NCBI GenBank assembly: GCA_937916395.1
Contig: CALFTN010000091.1
Coordinates: 1-14,096 of the forward strand
Length of the DNA: 14,096 nt
Origin: an uncultured Clostridia bacterium
Lineage (GTDB): Bacteria; Bacillota; Clostridia; Oscillospirales; Acutalibacteraceae
Direction: 5' to 3'
Part shown: positions 6,377-12,055 of the stretch, piece by piece
Layout of the letters: every line of letters starts with the position of its first letter
How positions within the stretch are numbered: position 1 is the first letter of the stretch
The notes under the pieces: model-generated
Database searches by the model: none
Seen by the model: the letters and a program-made list of their open reading frames with translations, nothing else
What the model was told of the DNA's origin: nothing
Program-made: the position numbers and the translations under genes

Positions 6377-6922
6377 TTATTTGCCGCACTTTTTAAATTC
6401 ATTTAATACACCTTTAATATGCTTAAAGGTTTCGTCTTCACCTTTTTCTTGTAGCATCAAAAGCCATGACTCTAAAAGGTCAGACGTCGTTTTATGAATA
6501 ACACGTCGATGCTTTGATTTCATAAAATACTCTATTGGCATATTCTCATTATAATTTAATTCATTATAAATTTTGCTTGCTGCTACTCTGTCACAAAACA
6601 TCTCAGCAACGTAATTTATTGGCATTTCTACCGGTTCGACAACCTTTGAAACAGGGTTATAATCAAACCAATATTCGAAATGATGTTTGTTTCTGCCTTT
6701 ATGGTGCATCCAGGCAAGCGAATATCCATTTTCTTGTCTTTCAGCTTCGTTAGGACTTCTTTCACCAAGATAATAATGAGCACCAACTAAAAACTCTGAA
6801 GGTGAATATTTAGATAAATCATGTCTTAAACCTTGCCAGAGAATTCCACATTTGGCACAATGGCGAATTACGGCATGTCTGTGCTTTGTTATAGTTTTAA
6901 AGTGTTTAATCGGATGTCCCAT
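6377..6922 (-). CDS. DUF5662 family protein
   Basis: A 181-residue cytoplasmic protein of unknown biochemical role. It shows the conserved core of this family: HPIKHFKTITKHRHAVI, GLRHDLSKYSPSEF (H34-D35), AWMHHKGRNKHHFEYW (H73, H74, H80, H81), and YVAEMFCDRVAAS (D111). The H...HD...HH...D arrangement resembles HD-domain metal sites, so a metal-dependent hydrolase is possible; that is inference. ATG at 6922 is chosen since AAGGGG (6928-6933) lies 5 nt upstream; longer starts run into the fucosidase gene. Its ATG follows the fucosidase stop by one base, so translation is coupled. Confidence 0.82.
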   Translation of the reverse strand: MGHPIKHFKTITKHRHAVIRHCAKCGILWQGLRHDLSKYSPSEFLVGAHYYLGERSPNEAERQENGYSLAWMHHKGRNKHHFEYWFDYNPVSKVVEPVEMPINYVAEMFCDRVAASKIYNELNYNENMPIEYFMKSKHRRVIHKTTSDLLESWLLMLQEKGEDETFKHIKGVLNEFKKCGK

Positions 6923-6923
6923 A

Positions 6924-8237
6924 TTATCCCCTTGTAATTTTGTAAGTATAGAGATATTGAGAATTAATATCATCAGGTGAATCAATATCAGCTTTTAATG
7001 AAAGCTTTCCGTCATCATTAAAAATCTCAACATTTGCGTCAGAACCAAGAAGAGAAACCTTTAAATTGTTGCTAAATGGTATTTCAGCGAAAGTTTGCTT
7101 TTTTGAAGGGAATATTTCTGTAATTGCGTAAATATTGTTACCATTCTTTGTGTAATAAAGTCCTTCTTCTTTAGTCTTTACATAAACTTCAGAATCATAA
7201 ATAGCTTCACCATTTACTTCTAACCATTTACCCATTCCTAAAAGGCGTTCTTCCATAAGTGGTGGAATTGTACCATCGGCATCAGGACCAATATTAAGAA
7301 GGAAGTTACCACCCTTTGAAACGAGTGAACAGAGTATTTTAAGAAGCTCTTTTACTGAAAGATAATCTTCACAACCCTCTTCTTTGTTAATACCAAAAGA
7401 ACGACCGATTCCACGACATTCTTCAAATGGTCTGTCAAGTTCAACATCTTCAATACGTCGCTCTGTACCTAAATAAACATCAATAATTCCATATTCAGTA
7501 GTGAAGTTACCACCCTTACGACCACGAGTTTCTTTACCCCAGCGGTCATTTGGAACAATAAAATCTTTAACAGAAGACTCATTATAAAGCCATTGTAAAA
7601 ATTCTGTTGAATGCCACACATCGCTTTCGTGTTCCCATTCACCATCTGTAAAGAGTGTATTGGGTTGATATTTTTCAACTAACTCTTTGAGCATTGGATG
7701 TAAGTGTTCTAAAGCATACTTTTCAGGGTCTTCTAAATAATATGGATGCCACCATTCATAAACTGAATGATAAACACCAAAACGTACACCTGTACCCTCC
7801 ATTGCATTTTTAAGCTCCATAAGGAAGTCACGCTTTGGGGCACATTCTACTGAATTAAGCCCTGGTGCAAATTTTGTATCATAAAGACAATAACCATCGT
7901 GATGCTTAGAAACAAAATTAATATACTTAGCACCTGAGCGTTTGAAAAGAGTTGCCCATTTTTCAGCATCGAAGCGTTCACCTTTAAAATCATTGACAAA
8001 ATCATAATATGGTCTTGAGTTATAATGCTTTTTATGAAACTCTTTATATTTTTCCTGAGCTGGAGTTTCAGGATTTTCCATATTACAAGAATAACCATAC
8101 CATTCTGCGTAATCTTTTAAAGGTGCATAAGCTGGAACGCTATACAAACCCCAGTGAATAAAAATACCAAACTTAGCTTTACCAAACCAATCAGGTACTT
8201 TTCTACTATTTAATGATTCCCAATTGTTTTCAAACAT
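6924..8237 (-). CDS. Alpha-L-fucosidase (glycoside hydrolase family 29)
   Basis: Hydrolyses terminal alpha-L-fucose from glycans by a retaining mechanism. The 437-residue protein has the GH29 (beta/alpha)8 core: DWFGKAKFGIFIHWGLYSVP, KHHDGYCLYD (111-120), FGVYHSVYEWWHP, and NTLFTDGEW, in which D198 is the expected nucleophile. LLNIGPDADGTIP near the end of the barrel is typical. There is no signal peptide, so it should act in the cytoplasm on imported fuco-oligosaccharides, unlike many secreted gut enzymes. The C-terminal beta domain is short. Its ATG is 2 nt after the rlmA stop with only a weak ribosome binding site, and it is coupled to DUF5662 downstream. No sugar transporter or fucose catabolic gene is adjacent, which makes its place in an nrdR-rlmA operon unusual. 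Confidence 0.92.
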   Translation of the reverse strand: MFENNWESLNSRKVPDWFGKAKFGIFIHWGLYSVPAYAPLKDYAEWYGYSCNMENPETPAQEKYKEFHKKHYNSRPYYDFVNDFKGERFDAEKWATLFKRSGAKYINFVSKHHDGYCLYDTKFAPGLNSVECAPKRDFLMELKNAMEGTGVRFGVYHSVYEWWHPYYLEDPEKYALEHLHPMLKELVEKYQPNTLFTDGEWEHESDVWHSTEFLQWLYNESSVKDFIVPNDRWGKETRGRKGGNFTTEYGIIDVYLGTERRIEDVELDRPFEECRGIGRSFGINKEEGCEDYLSVKELLKILCSLVSKGGNFLLNIGPDADGTIPPLMEERLLGMGKWLEVNGEAIYDSEVYVKTKEEGLYYTKNGNNIYAITEIFPSKKQTFAEIPFSNNLKVSLLGSDANVEIFNDDGKLSLKADIDSPDDINSQYLYTYKITRG

Positions 8238-8239
8238 TG

Positions 8240-9055
8240 TTAGTAACCGACTTTCTTATATATTTCTATCGCAAAATGAACTGTTGTAGTTAAAGTTTCA
8301 AGCTTTAAAAGCTTTTCTGTATCTTCTTTCGATGTTTTATAATAGTAAGGTGTCATTGTAAAGAGATTATAAATATCTTCTTTGTTTTCTAAAATAATCT
8401 GATACTTTAACTCTACAGAATCAAATAGCACAAATAGTTCATCATTTTTAATTTCAGGCTTATTTTTATATGGCTTATCATATATTGCCTCTTTAAGCTC
8501 CCACAAATGCTCAGAAAGCGGCACAACCTTTATTAAATAGCCATCTTTTTTTAACACCCGATTAAATTCATCGTAAGCACAAGGTGCAAAGATATTAATA
8601 ACTATATCTGCGCTATTATCTTCAAACGGCAACTGAAATGCACTGGCAACTGCATAGCTTATTGATTTATCAAATTTAGAGGCATATTGCAAGGCACTTT
8701 TACTTATATCAATACCATAAATATCCGAAATACCACATTCGGTTTTAATCTGAGAAGTGTAGTAACCTTCGCCACAACCAATATCAAATAAAACTGAATT
8801 ATTTGATTTCACTCTGTTAACAGCTTTACAAATCTCCTTAGAAAGTAGAGAGTAATAACCATTACCTAAAAAATCACGACGAGATTTAACCATAAGCTTA
8901 TCATCACCGTGACGTTTCAGCGAAGACTGTTGTGACATTAAAAGATTAACATACCCTTGCTTTGCTATATCAAAACAATGGTTATTCGTGCAACAAAACT
9001 TGCCCTCCTGCTTAGTTAAAACTGCCTTACAAACAGGACAAATAAAATATGACAT
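8240..9055 (-). CDS. rlmA: 23S rRNA (guanine-N1)-methyltransferase RlmA-type
   Basis: Transfers a methyl group from S-adenosylmethionine to N1 of a guanine in domain II of 23S rRNA (G745 or G748 depending on subfamily). The N-terminal zinc finger has C6, C9, C22 and H26 in the RlmA spacing (CPVC...CTNNH), followed by FDIAKQGYVNLL and GDDKLMVKSRRDFL. The Rossmann part has motif I FDIGCGEGYY (90-99) and NIFAPCAYDEFNRVLKKDGY. 271 residues is the family length. It starts 9 nt after the nrdR stop. The Gram-positive RlmA(II) enzyme (G748) is the likelier subfamily, by lineage only. Confidence 0.88.
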   Translation of the reverse strand: MSYFICPVCKAVLTKQEGKFCCTNNHCFDIAKQGYVNLLMSQQSSLKRHGDDKLMVKSRRDFLGNGYYSLLSKEICKAVNRVKSNNSVLFDIGCGEGYYTSQIKTECGISDIYGIDISKSALQYASKFDKSISYAVASAFQLPFEDNSADIVINIFAPCAYDEFNRVLKKDGYLIKVVPLSEHLWELKEAIYDKPYKNKPEIKNDELFVLFDSVELKYQIILENKEDIYNLFTMTPYYYKTSKEDTEKLLKLETLTTTVHFAIEIYKKVGY

Positions 9056-9064
9056 AATATGTAA

Positions 9065-9520
9065 TTACTCTTCAATCAAAAGCTTTTTAAGCTCTGACAT
9101 AAATGTGTTAATATCCTTAAATTGACGATAAACTGAAGCAAAACGAACATAAGCAACTTCATCAACATCTTTAAGCTTATCCATAACAAGCTCACCAATT
9201 TTAACAGAAGTAATTTCTCTGTCAAGTGAGTTCTGAATTTCTGATTCGATTTCATCCACAATTTTTTCGAGTGTATCAATAGGCACTGGTCTCTTTTCAC
9301 AAGCACGAACCATACCTTTAAGAAGTTTTTCACGATTGAAAGATTCTCTTGATTTATCCTTCTTTATAATCATAATAGGAACACTTTCAATAATTTCATA
9401 AGTTGTAAAACGATTTGCACAACTAATACACTCTCTACGACGACGGATTTTTTCGCCTTCATCAGTAGGTCTTGAGTCTATAACTTTACTTTCTTCGTAA
9501 CCACAAAAAGGACATTTCAT
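9065..9520 (-). CDS. nrdR: Transcriptional repressor NrdR
   Basis: Nucleotide-sensing repressor of ribonucleotide reductase genes. The 151-residue product has the zinc ribbon (C3, C6, C31, C34; MKCPFCGYEESKVIDSR) and an ATP-cone domain from about residue 46 (VPIMIIKKDKSRESFNREKL). AGGAG (9529-9533) precedes the ATG. It is the first gene of a six-gene minus-strand operon and has a consensus promoter. I see no nrd genes in the window and no clear NrdR-box pair at its own promoter. Confidence 0.97.
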   Translation of the reverse strand: MKCPFCGYEESKVIDSRPTDEGEKIRRRRECISCANRFTTYEIIESVPIMIIKKDKSRESFNREKLLKGMVRACEKRPVPIDTLEKIVDEIESEIQNSLDREITSVKIGELVMDKLKDVDEVAYVRFASVYRQFKDINTFMSELKKLLIEE

Positions 9521-9551
9521 AACAATAACTCCTTAAAATATAATATACAGG

Positions 9552-9579
9552 TTGATTATACCAAATATATGTATATAAT
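9552..9579 (+). promoter_or_regulatory. Candidate promoter for the small membrane ORF, facing the nrdR promoter
   Basis: TTGATT (9552-9557), 16-nt spacer, TATAAT (9574-9579) on the plus strand. The -35 of this promoter overlaps the nrdR -10 and its -10 overlaps the nrdR -35, so the two cannot be occupied together. The leader to the ORF at 9675 would be about 90 nt. Confidence 0.55.
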
Positions 9580-9583
9580 TCAA
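9555..9583 (-). promoter_or_regulatory. nrdR operon promoter
   Basis: On the minus strand, TTGAAT (9578-9583), 17-nt spacer, consensus TATAAT (9555-9560). Predicted start near 9548, giving a leader of about 28 nt. It overlaps a plus-strand promoter. Confidence 0.8.
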
Positions 9584-9674
9584 GAGTTTTCGTAGATTTC
9601 CACAACATTTTGCTCAGCCTGAAATTACCATTGAAACTTTTTCTGTTTAATATTAAAATTATTTTGGTGATTAA

Positions 9675-9929
9675 ATGTTAAAAAAAGTTAGTTTCATAAA
9701 AAACAAATATGAAAACCTTGGTAAATATTCAAAACTTACAATTAAACTCTCTACAATATTCTTTTTAACTTGTATTTTAGCTTCGCTTATTTGTTTTATA
9801 TTTAAAGATTTTTCAAATAATTATATTTTCTTTTACAGAGTTTCAGAAGAATTGCTTTTAGCTGCGAGAAGCTGTTTTGGATTAGGGTTAATTTTTAGTA
9901 TTATATGTATAAAAACAGAGCTACAATGA
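9675..9929 (+). CDS. Small hypothetical membrane protein
   Basis: An 84-residue protein not recognised. It has a basic N-terminus (MLKKVSFIKNKYENLGKYSK), a first hydrophobic segment at about residues 26-43 (IFFLTCILASLICFIF) and a second at about 66-80 (SCFGLGLIFSIICI), with a short polar loop between. Lys-rich N-terminus predicts both ends inside. The ribosome binding site is weak (GGTGAT), but a plausible promoter lies upstream and the ORF fills the gap between nrdR and the next minus-strand gene. Its last four codons and stop form one arm of the terminator hairpin. It could be a real small protein or a chance ORF in AT-rich DNA. Confidence 0.55.
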   Translation: MLKKVSFIKNKYENLGKYSKLTIKLSTIFFLTCILASLICFIFKDFSNNYIFFYRVSEELLLAARSCFGLGLIFSIICIKTELQ

Positions 9930-9948
9930 AAATCATTGTAGTTCTGTT
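9914..9948. terminator. Bidirectional terminator hairpin containing both convergent stop codons
   Basis: AACAGAGCTACAATGA (9914-9929) pairs with TCATTGTAGTTCTGTT (9933-9948), 16 bp with one non-Watson-Crick pair (9920/9942) and loop AAA. A run of A before it gives a U tail on the minus strand; the plus-strand tail is weaker. The TGA of the plus ORF and the start of the minus gene's TAA lie in the stem. Confidence 0.75.
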
Positions 9949-10246
9949 AATCTTCTTCATCATCTGAAAATGTATAAAACACACCCATAGCACCATATTC
10001 GCAAGCAGTATCATAAGCCTCTAACGAATCAGGTTCATCAAGATATCTTTCTCGTTCAACTGTGTACATATCTTCAGCGTAAAGCCATTTCCATTTTTCC
10101 CATTTGATATACTCTTTAGCTTTTTTTATAGCTTCTTTTGTTGTATCTGCTTTAACCCAACAATTTACATATGCACCACTAAGATATTCTGATTCAGGGT
10201 TATTTTTCATTGGCTTTGCTTCAATCAAAAAGTAATAGATTGACAT
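9947..10246 (-). CDS. Hypothetical protein, acidic C-terminus
   Basis: A 99-residue soluble protein that I do not recognise. It is rich in aromatic and charged residues: SIYYFLIEAKP, then AYVNCWVKADTTKEAIKKAKEYIKWEKWKW, with an acidic C-terminus FSDDEED. The middle (WVKADTTKEAIKKAKEYI) reads like the strand-helix unit of a small alpha/beta domain. ATG at 10246 is chosen with AGAGG about 8 nt upstream; a TTG at 10252 is less likely. It follows the GNAT gene after 39 nt in the same direction and may share its transcript. Confidence 0.72.
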   Translation of the reverse strand: MSIYYFLIEAKPMKNNPESEYLSGAYVNCWVKADTTKEAIKKAKEYIKWEKWKWLYAEDMYTVERERYLDEPDSLEAYDTACEYGAMGVFYTFSDDEED

Positions 10247-10285
10247 ACTCAAAAACCTCTTTTAAAACTCTATTGATAGTAAAAA

Positions 10286-10789
10286 CTATCGTTTAATCCT
10301 TGTATAAAACTCTTTATCATCTTCGTGATGAATAAATGCACCATTTTTCTGTTGAACCTTTAATGAAGCGGGATTATCTTTGTGAACAGATATATAAATC
10401 TCACCCTCTTCTATAATATCCCAGGCTTTTTCTATAGTTAACCTCAAGCCCACTGTAGCGTAGCCCTTGCCACGATACTCTTTACCAATACCGTAGCCTA
10501 TGTGCCCCGCACCATTTCTTAAAAAATCATTCAAATAATGTCTAAGGCGAAACCAACCAACTATTGTTTCGTCATCCCACAAAAAGTATGATGTTTCTGG
10601 AACAAATCCATCCGGTAAACCAACACCATTTGAGTAATTAATAATTTGAGGTAAAATATCATTTTCAAATTCTTCTTTTTTGCAATCGAAGTAAGGGTTA
10701 GTAAAACCATTTTCATCTTTTGGGGTATTTTTTATAAACTCATATTCTTTTTCAATATCTTCAAAATTTGCTTCTTTTAGGTATAGCAT
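10286..10789 (-). CDS. GNAT family N-acetyltransferase
   Basis: A 167-residue acetyl-CoA-dependent acyltransferase of unknown substrate. The acetyl-CoA pyrophosphate loop is present as Q/RxxGxG/A-type EYRGKGYAT (R106-G107-K108-G109-Y110-A111), preceded by beta strand HIGYGIG (96-102) and followed by NPASLKVQQKNGA (from N139), the usual GNAT motif B. GGAG (10798-10801) is 8 nt before the ATG. It lies 56 nt downstream of the second four-helix-bundle gene in the same direction, as mntP lies behind the first. Confidence 0.9.
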   Translation of the reverse strand: MLYLKEANFEDIEKEYEFIKNTPKDENGFTNPYFDCKKEEFENDILPQIINYSNGVGLPDGFVPETSYFLWDDETIVGWFRLRHYLNDFLRNGAGHIGYGIGKEYRGKGYATVGLRLTIEKAWDIIEEGEIYISVHKDNPASLKVQQKNGAFIHHEDDKEFYTRIKR

Positions 10790-10845
10790 AAATATCGCTC
10801 CATTTTATTAAAGTCATATAGCTATTTCAAAATTTCTTTATAAGA

Positions 10846-11196
10846 TTATTTATTATTATCTTTCGCAGTCTTAATAGATGAGATGAGCATTCTCTTAATT
10901 TCTTCAGCAAGCGATAATAACTCCTCAAAATTATAAATTACCAAATTAGTGTTTTTTAGTAAAGTAAGCCAATAAATACTCTCACTCACTTCTTTTAGTG
11001 ATATATGAAGCTTTGAAATAAAATCAGCTTTACTGTTACCATAAATTGCTTCATTAATATTCGCACCTACACTTGTAGCAGAACGCAACAATTGTTTGGC
11101 GATTGTTGTATCTTTCTTTGATTTTGAGAACTCCTCATAAAACAAAACAATTTTTGTTGCAAAATCAAGAGATTTATCAAGCAACGGACTATTCAT
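10846..11196 (-). CDS. Four-helix-bundle protein, 23S rRNA-intervening-sequence (S23/IVP) family, copy 2
   Basis: A 116-residue helical protein clearly homologous to the product of 4005-4364: shared RSATS(V/I)GANI.EA.Y....KADF..KL, then SLKEVSESIYWLTLL and a C-terminal MLISSIKTAKDNNK. The two copies have diverged widely in DNA and at many residues, so this is not a recent duplication. AGAGGTG (11204-11210) precedes ATG 11196. It stands alone between the tRNA-Lys terminator with its inverted-repeat leader and the GNAT gene. Function of free-standing members is not established. There is no 23S gene or diversity-generating retroelement here. Confidence 0.9.
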   Translation of the reverse strand: MNSPLLDKSLDFATKIVLFYEEFSKSKKDTTIAKQLLRSATSVGANINEAIYGNSKADFISKLHISLKEVSESIYWLTLLKNTNLVIYNFEELLSLAEEIKRMLISSIKTAKDNNK

Positions 11197-11215
11197 AACA
11201 ATACACCTCTGCTAA

Positions 11216-11244
11216 ATGATAACATATTTGCCTTTAACAATCAA
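11216..11244 (-). promoter_or_regulatory. Candidate promoter of four-helix-bundle copy 2
   Basis: On the minus strand, TTGATT (11239-11244), 17-nt spacer, TATCAT (11216-11221). The ribosome binding site begins 5 nt after the -10, the same spacing as in the first cassette, so the mRNA leader would be very short. Confidence 0.5.
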
Positions 11245-11245
11245 C

Positions 11246-11340
11246 TCACTTTTCTAAATCTCTTCTCTTTTCATTTTTATCTCTTATCTGGAAACGACAA
11301 TTAAGATAATAGAGAAAAAAGATAAGAGAAAAGTGAAAAG
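11246..11340. repeat. Inverted-repeat leader between tRNA-Lys terminator and four-helix-bundle copy 2
   Basis: The left half is pyrimidine-rich and the right half purine-rich. TCACTTTTCT (11246-11255) is an exact inverted match to AGAAAAGTGA (11327-11336). CTCTTATCT (11281-11289) is an exact inverted match to AGATAAGAG (11320-11328), and extends imperfectly outward (CTTTTCATTTT against AAAAGTGAAAAG). The two pairings share the same right-hand bases, so they are mutually exclusive folds. Confidence 0.75.
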
Positions 11341-11343
11341 AAC

Positions 11344-11387
11344 AAAAAGAAACGACAACTTTCTTACGAAAATTGTCGTTTCTTTTT
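11344..11387 (-). terminator. Terminator after tRNA-Lys
   Basis: AAAAAGAAACGACAA (11344-11358) pairs perfectly with TTGTCGTTTCTTTTT (11373-11387), with an inner TTTC/GAAA extension across one mismatch. The outermost base pair uses the complement of the terminal A of the tRNA CCA. The minus strand continues TTTTTGTTCTTTTC as U tail. Confidence 0.9.
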
Positions 11388-11462
11388 GGTGAGTTATCGG
11401 AGATTCGAACTCCGGACACCCTGCTTAAAAGGCAGGTGCTCTGCCTACTGAGCTAATAACTC
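11387..11462 (-). tRNA. tRNA-Lys (anticodon TTT)
   Basis: A 76-nt cloverleaf with encoded CCA: acceptor stem GAGTTAT/ATAACTC, D arm AGCTCAGTAGGCAGAGC, anticodon stem CCTGC/GCAGG with loop CTTTTAA (anticodon TTT), T arm CCGGA/TCTCCG-type with loop TTCGAAT. Unlike the other two tRNAs it has no clear promoter of its own; it starts 28 nt after the secG stop and is probably cut from a secG-tRNA transcript. Confidence 0.96.
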
Positions 11463-11471
11463 ATATATATA

Positions 11472-11491
11472 AACCTCAAATTAATGAGGTT
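11472..11491 (-). other. Hairpin between secG and tRNA-Lys
   Basis: AACCTCA (11472-11478) pairs with TGAGGTT (11485-11491), loop of 6. It starts on the first base of the secG stop codon region and is followed on the minus strand by TTTATATATATG. It is short for a terminator and may instead be a partial terminator or a processing signal separating the mRNA from the tRNA. Confidence 0.5.
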
Positions 11492-11751
11492 CATTTTGTA
11501 AATGCGAAAAGAATAACTGCAACAAGTGTTACAACAAAGAACACAACTGCAAGAATCTTTGTAAAGAAAGCAAGTTTTGCTTCTTTTGAACGGCCTTTAT
11601 TCTTTTCATAGAAAGAATCAGAACCACCAGCGATTGCTCCTGAAAGACCAGCTTGGCGGCTTTGTTGAAGCATTACTAAAAATACAATAGCGATTGATGC
11701 AATAATAAGAACTGCACCGATAAGGTAATGATACCAAAGAAGTTCAGCCAT
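11491..11751 (-). CDS. secG: Preprotein translocase subunit SecG
   Basis: Small membrane subunit of the SecYEG channel. The 86-residue product has two membrane segments (about 8-27 and 66-84) joined by a Gly/Ser-rich loop, with the family motif VMLQQSRQAGLSGAIAGGSDSF. AGGAGG (11761-11766) is 9 nt before the ATG. It has its own promoter and is followed by tRNA-Lys. Confidence 0.95.
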   Translation of the reverse strand: MAELLWYHYLIGAVLIIASIAIVFLVMLQQSRQAGLSGAIAGGSDSFYEKNKGRSKEAKLAFFTKILAVVFFVVTLVAVILFAFTK

Positions 11752-11799
11752 TAGCTTTGTCCTCCTAGAATTTTTACGCTCTCTCTTTAGCGCCTTGAT

Positions 11800-11828
11800 A
11801 TATTAACACAGACTTTCATAAAATGCAA
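11800..11828 (-). promoter_or_regulatory. secG promoter
   Basis: On the minus strand, TTGCAT (11823-11828), 17-nt spacer, TAATAT (11800-11805). Immediately upstream (11831-11870) are alternating long T and A runs that could act as an UP element or bend the DNA. The 14 bases 11792-11805 (-10 and start region) are identical to 861-874 at the rplM promoter. Confidence 0.7.
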
Positions 11829-11889
11829 GTCTTTTTTTAAATTTTTTTAAAAATTTTTTATTTTTATGTATTATCAATAAAAATTTGCA

Positions 11890-12055
11890 TATTATAAGGT
11901 CAGCAGATAACTCTTTTAATAAAATTTGCGTTTGATTTGAAGTGTTGTATTTAAGATAGTATCAAAATTTTTGAAATTACTTTATACCATACAACATAAC
12001 TTCAACAGAATTATCTGCCCAGCCGACTCATTATGAGCCGGCTGTTGTTTTTATT
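11890..12055 (+). ncRNA. Candidate structured non-coding RNA with terminator
   Basis: This stretch has no convincing ORF but folds strongly. GCAGATAA (11903-11910) pairs with TTATCTGC (12011-12018). TTGAAGT+GTTGTAT (11937-11950) pairs with ATACAAC+ACTTCAA (11989-12005) over 14 bp with a 3-nt bulge. An apical hairpin lies inside (AGTA 11958-11961 with TACT 11978-11981; TCAA with TTGA). A 26-nt against 5-nt internal bubble separates the two main helices. Two bases later comes a terminator-like hairpin (12021-12043) and GTTGTTTTTATT. A TATTAT (11890-11895) could be the -10, but no good -35 is seen. The bubble-in-a-long-hairpin shape recalls 6S RNA, without sequence support. It could instead be a 3' UTR of the topoisomerase gene on the other strand. 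Confidence 0.4.
12021..12055 (+). terminator. Terminator-like hairpin at the 3' end of the topoisomerase gene
   Basis: AGCCG-A-CTCA, loop TTA, TGAG-C-CGGCT (12021-12043). The central A-C is a mismatch in plus-strand RNA but a G-U pair in minus-strand RNA. The T-rich tail (GTTGTTTTTATT) follows on the plus strand only and runs into the topoisomerase stop codon. It may serve both directions, with pairing better on the minus strand and tail better on the plus strand. Confidence 0.6.

Noticed and set aside
10802..10830. Possible promoter TTGAAA-17-TAAAAT for the GNAT gene
   Set aside because: The predicted start would fall downstream of the ribosome binding site at 10798-10801, so the mRNA would lack it; the match may be chance in AT-rich DNA.
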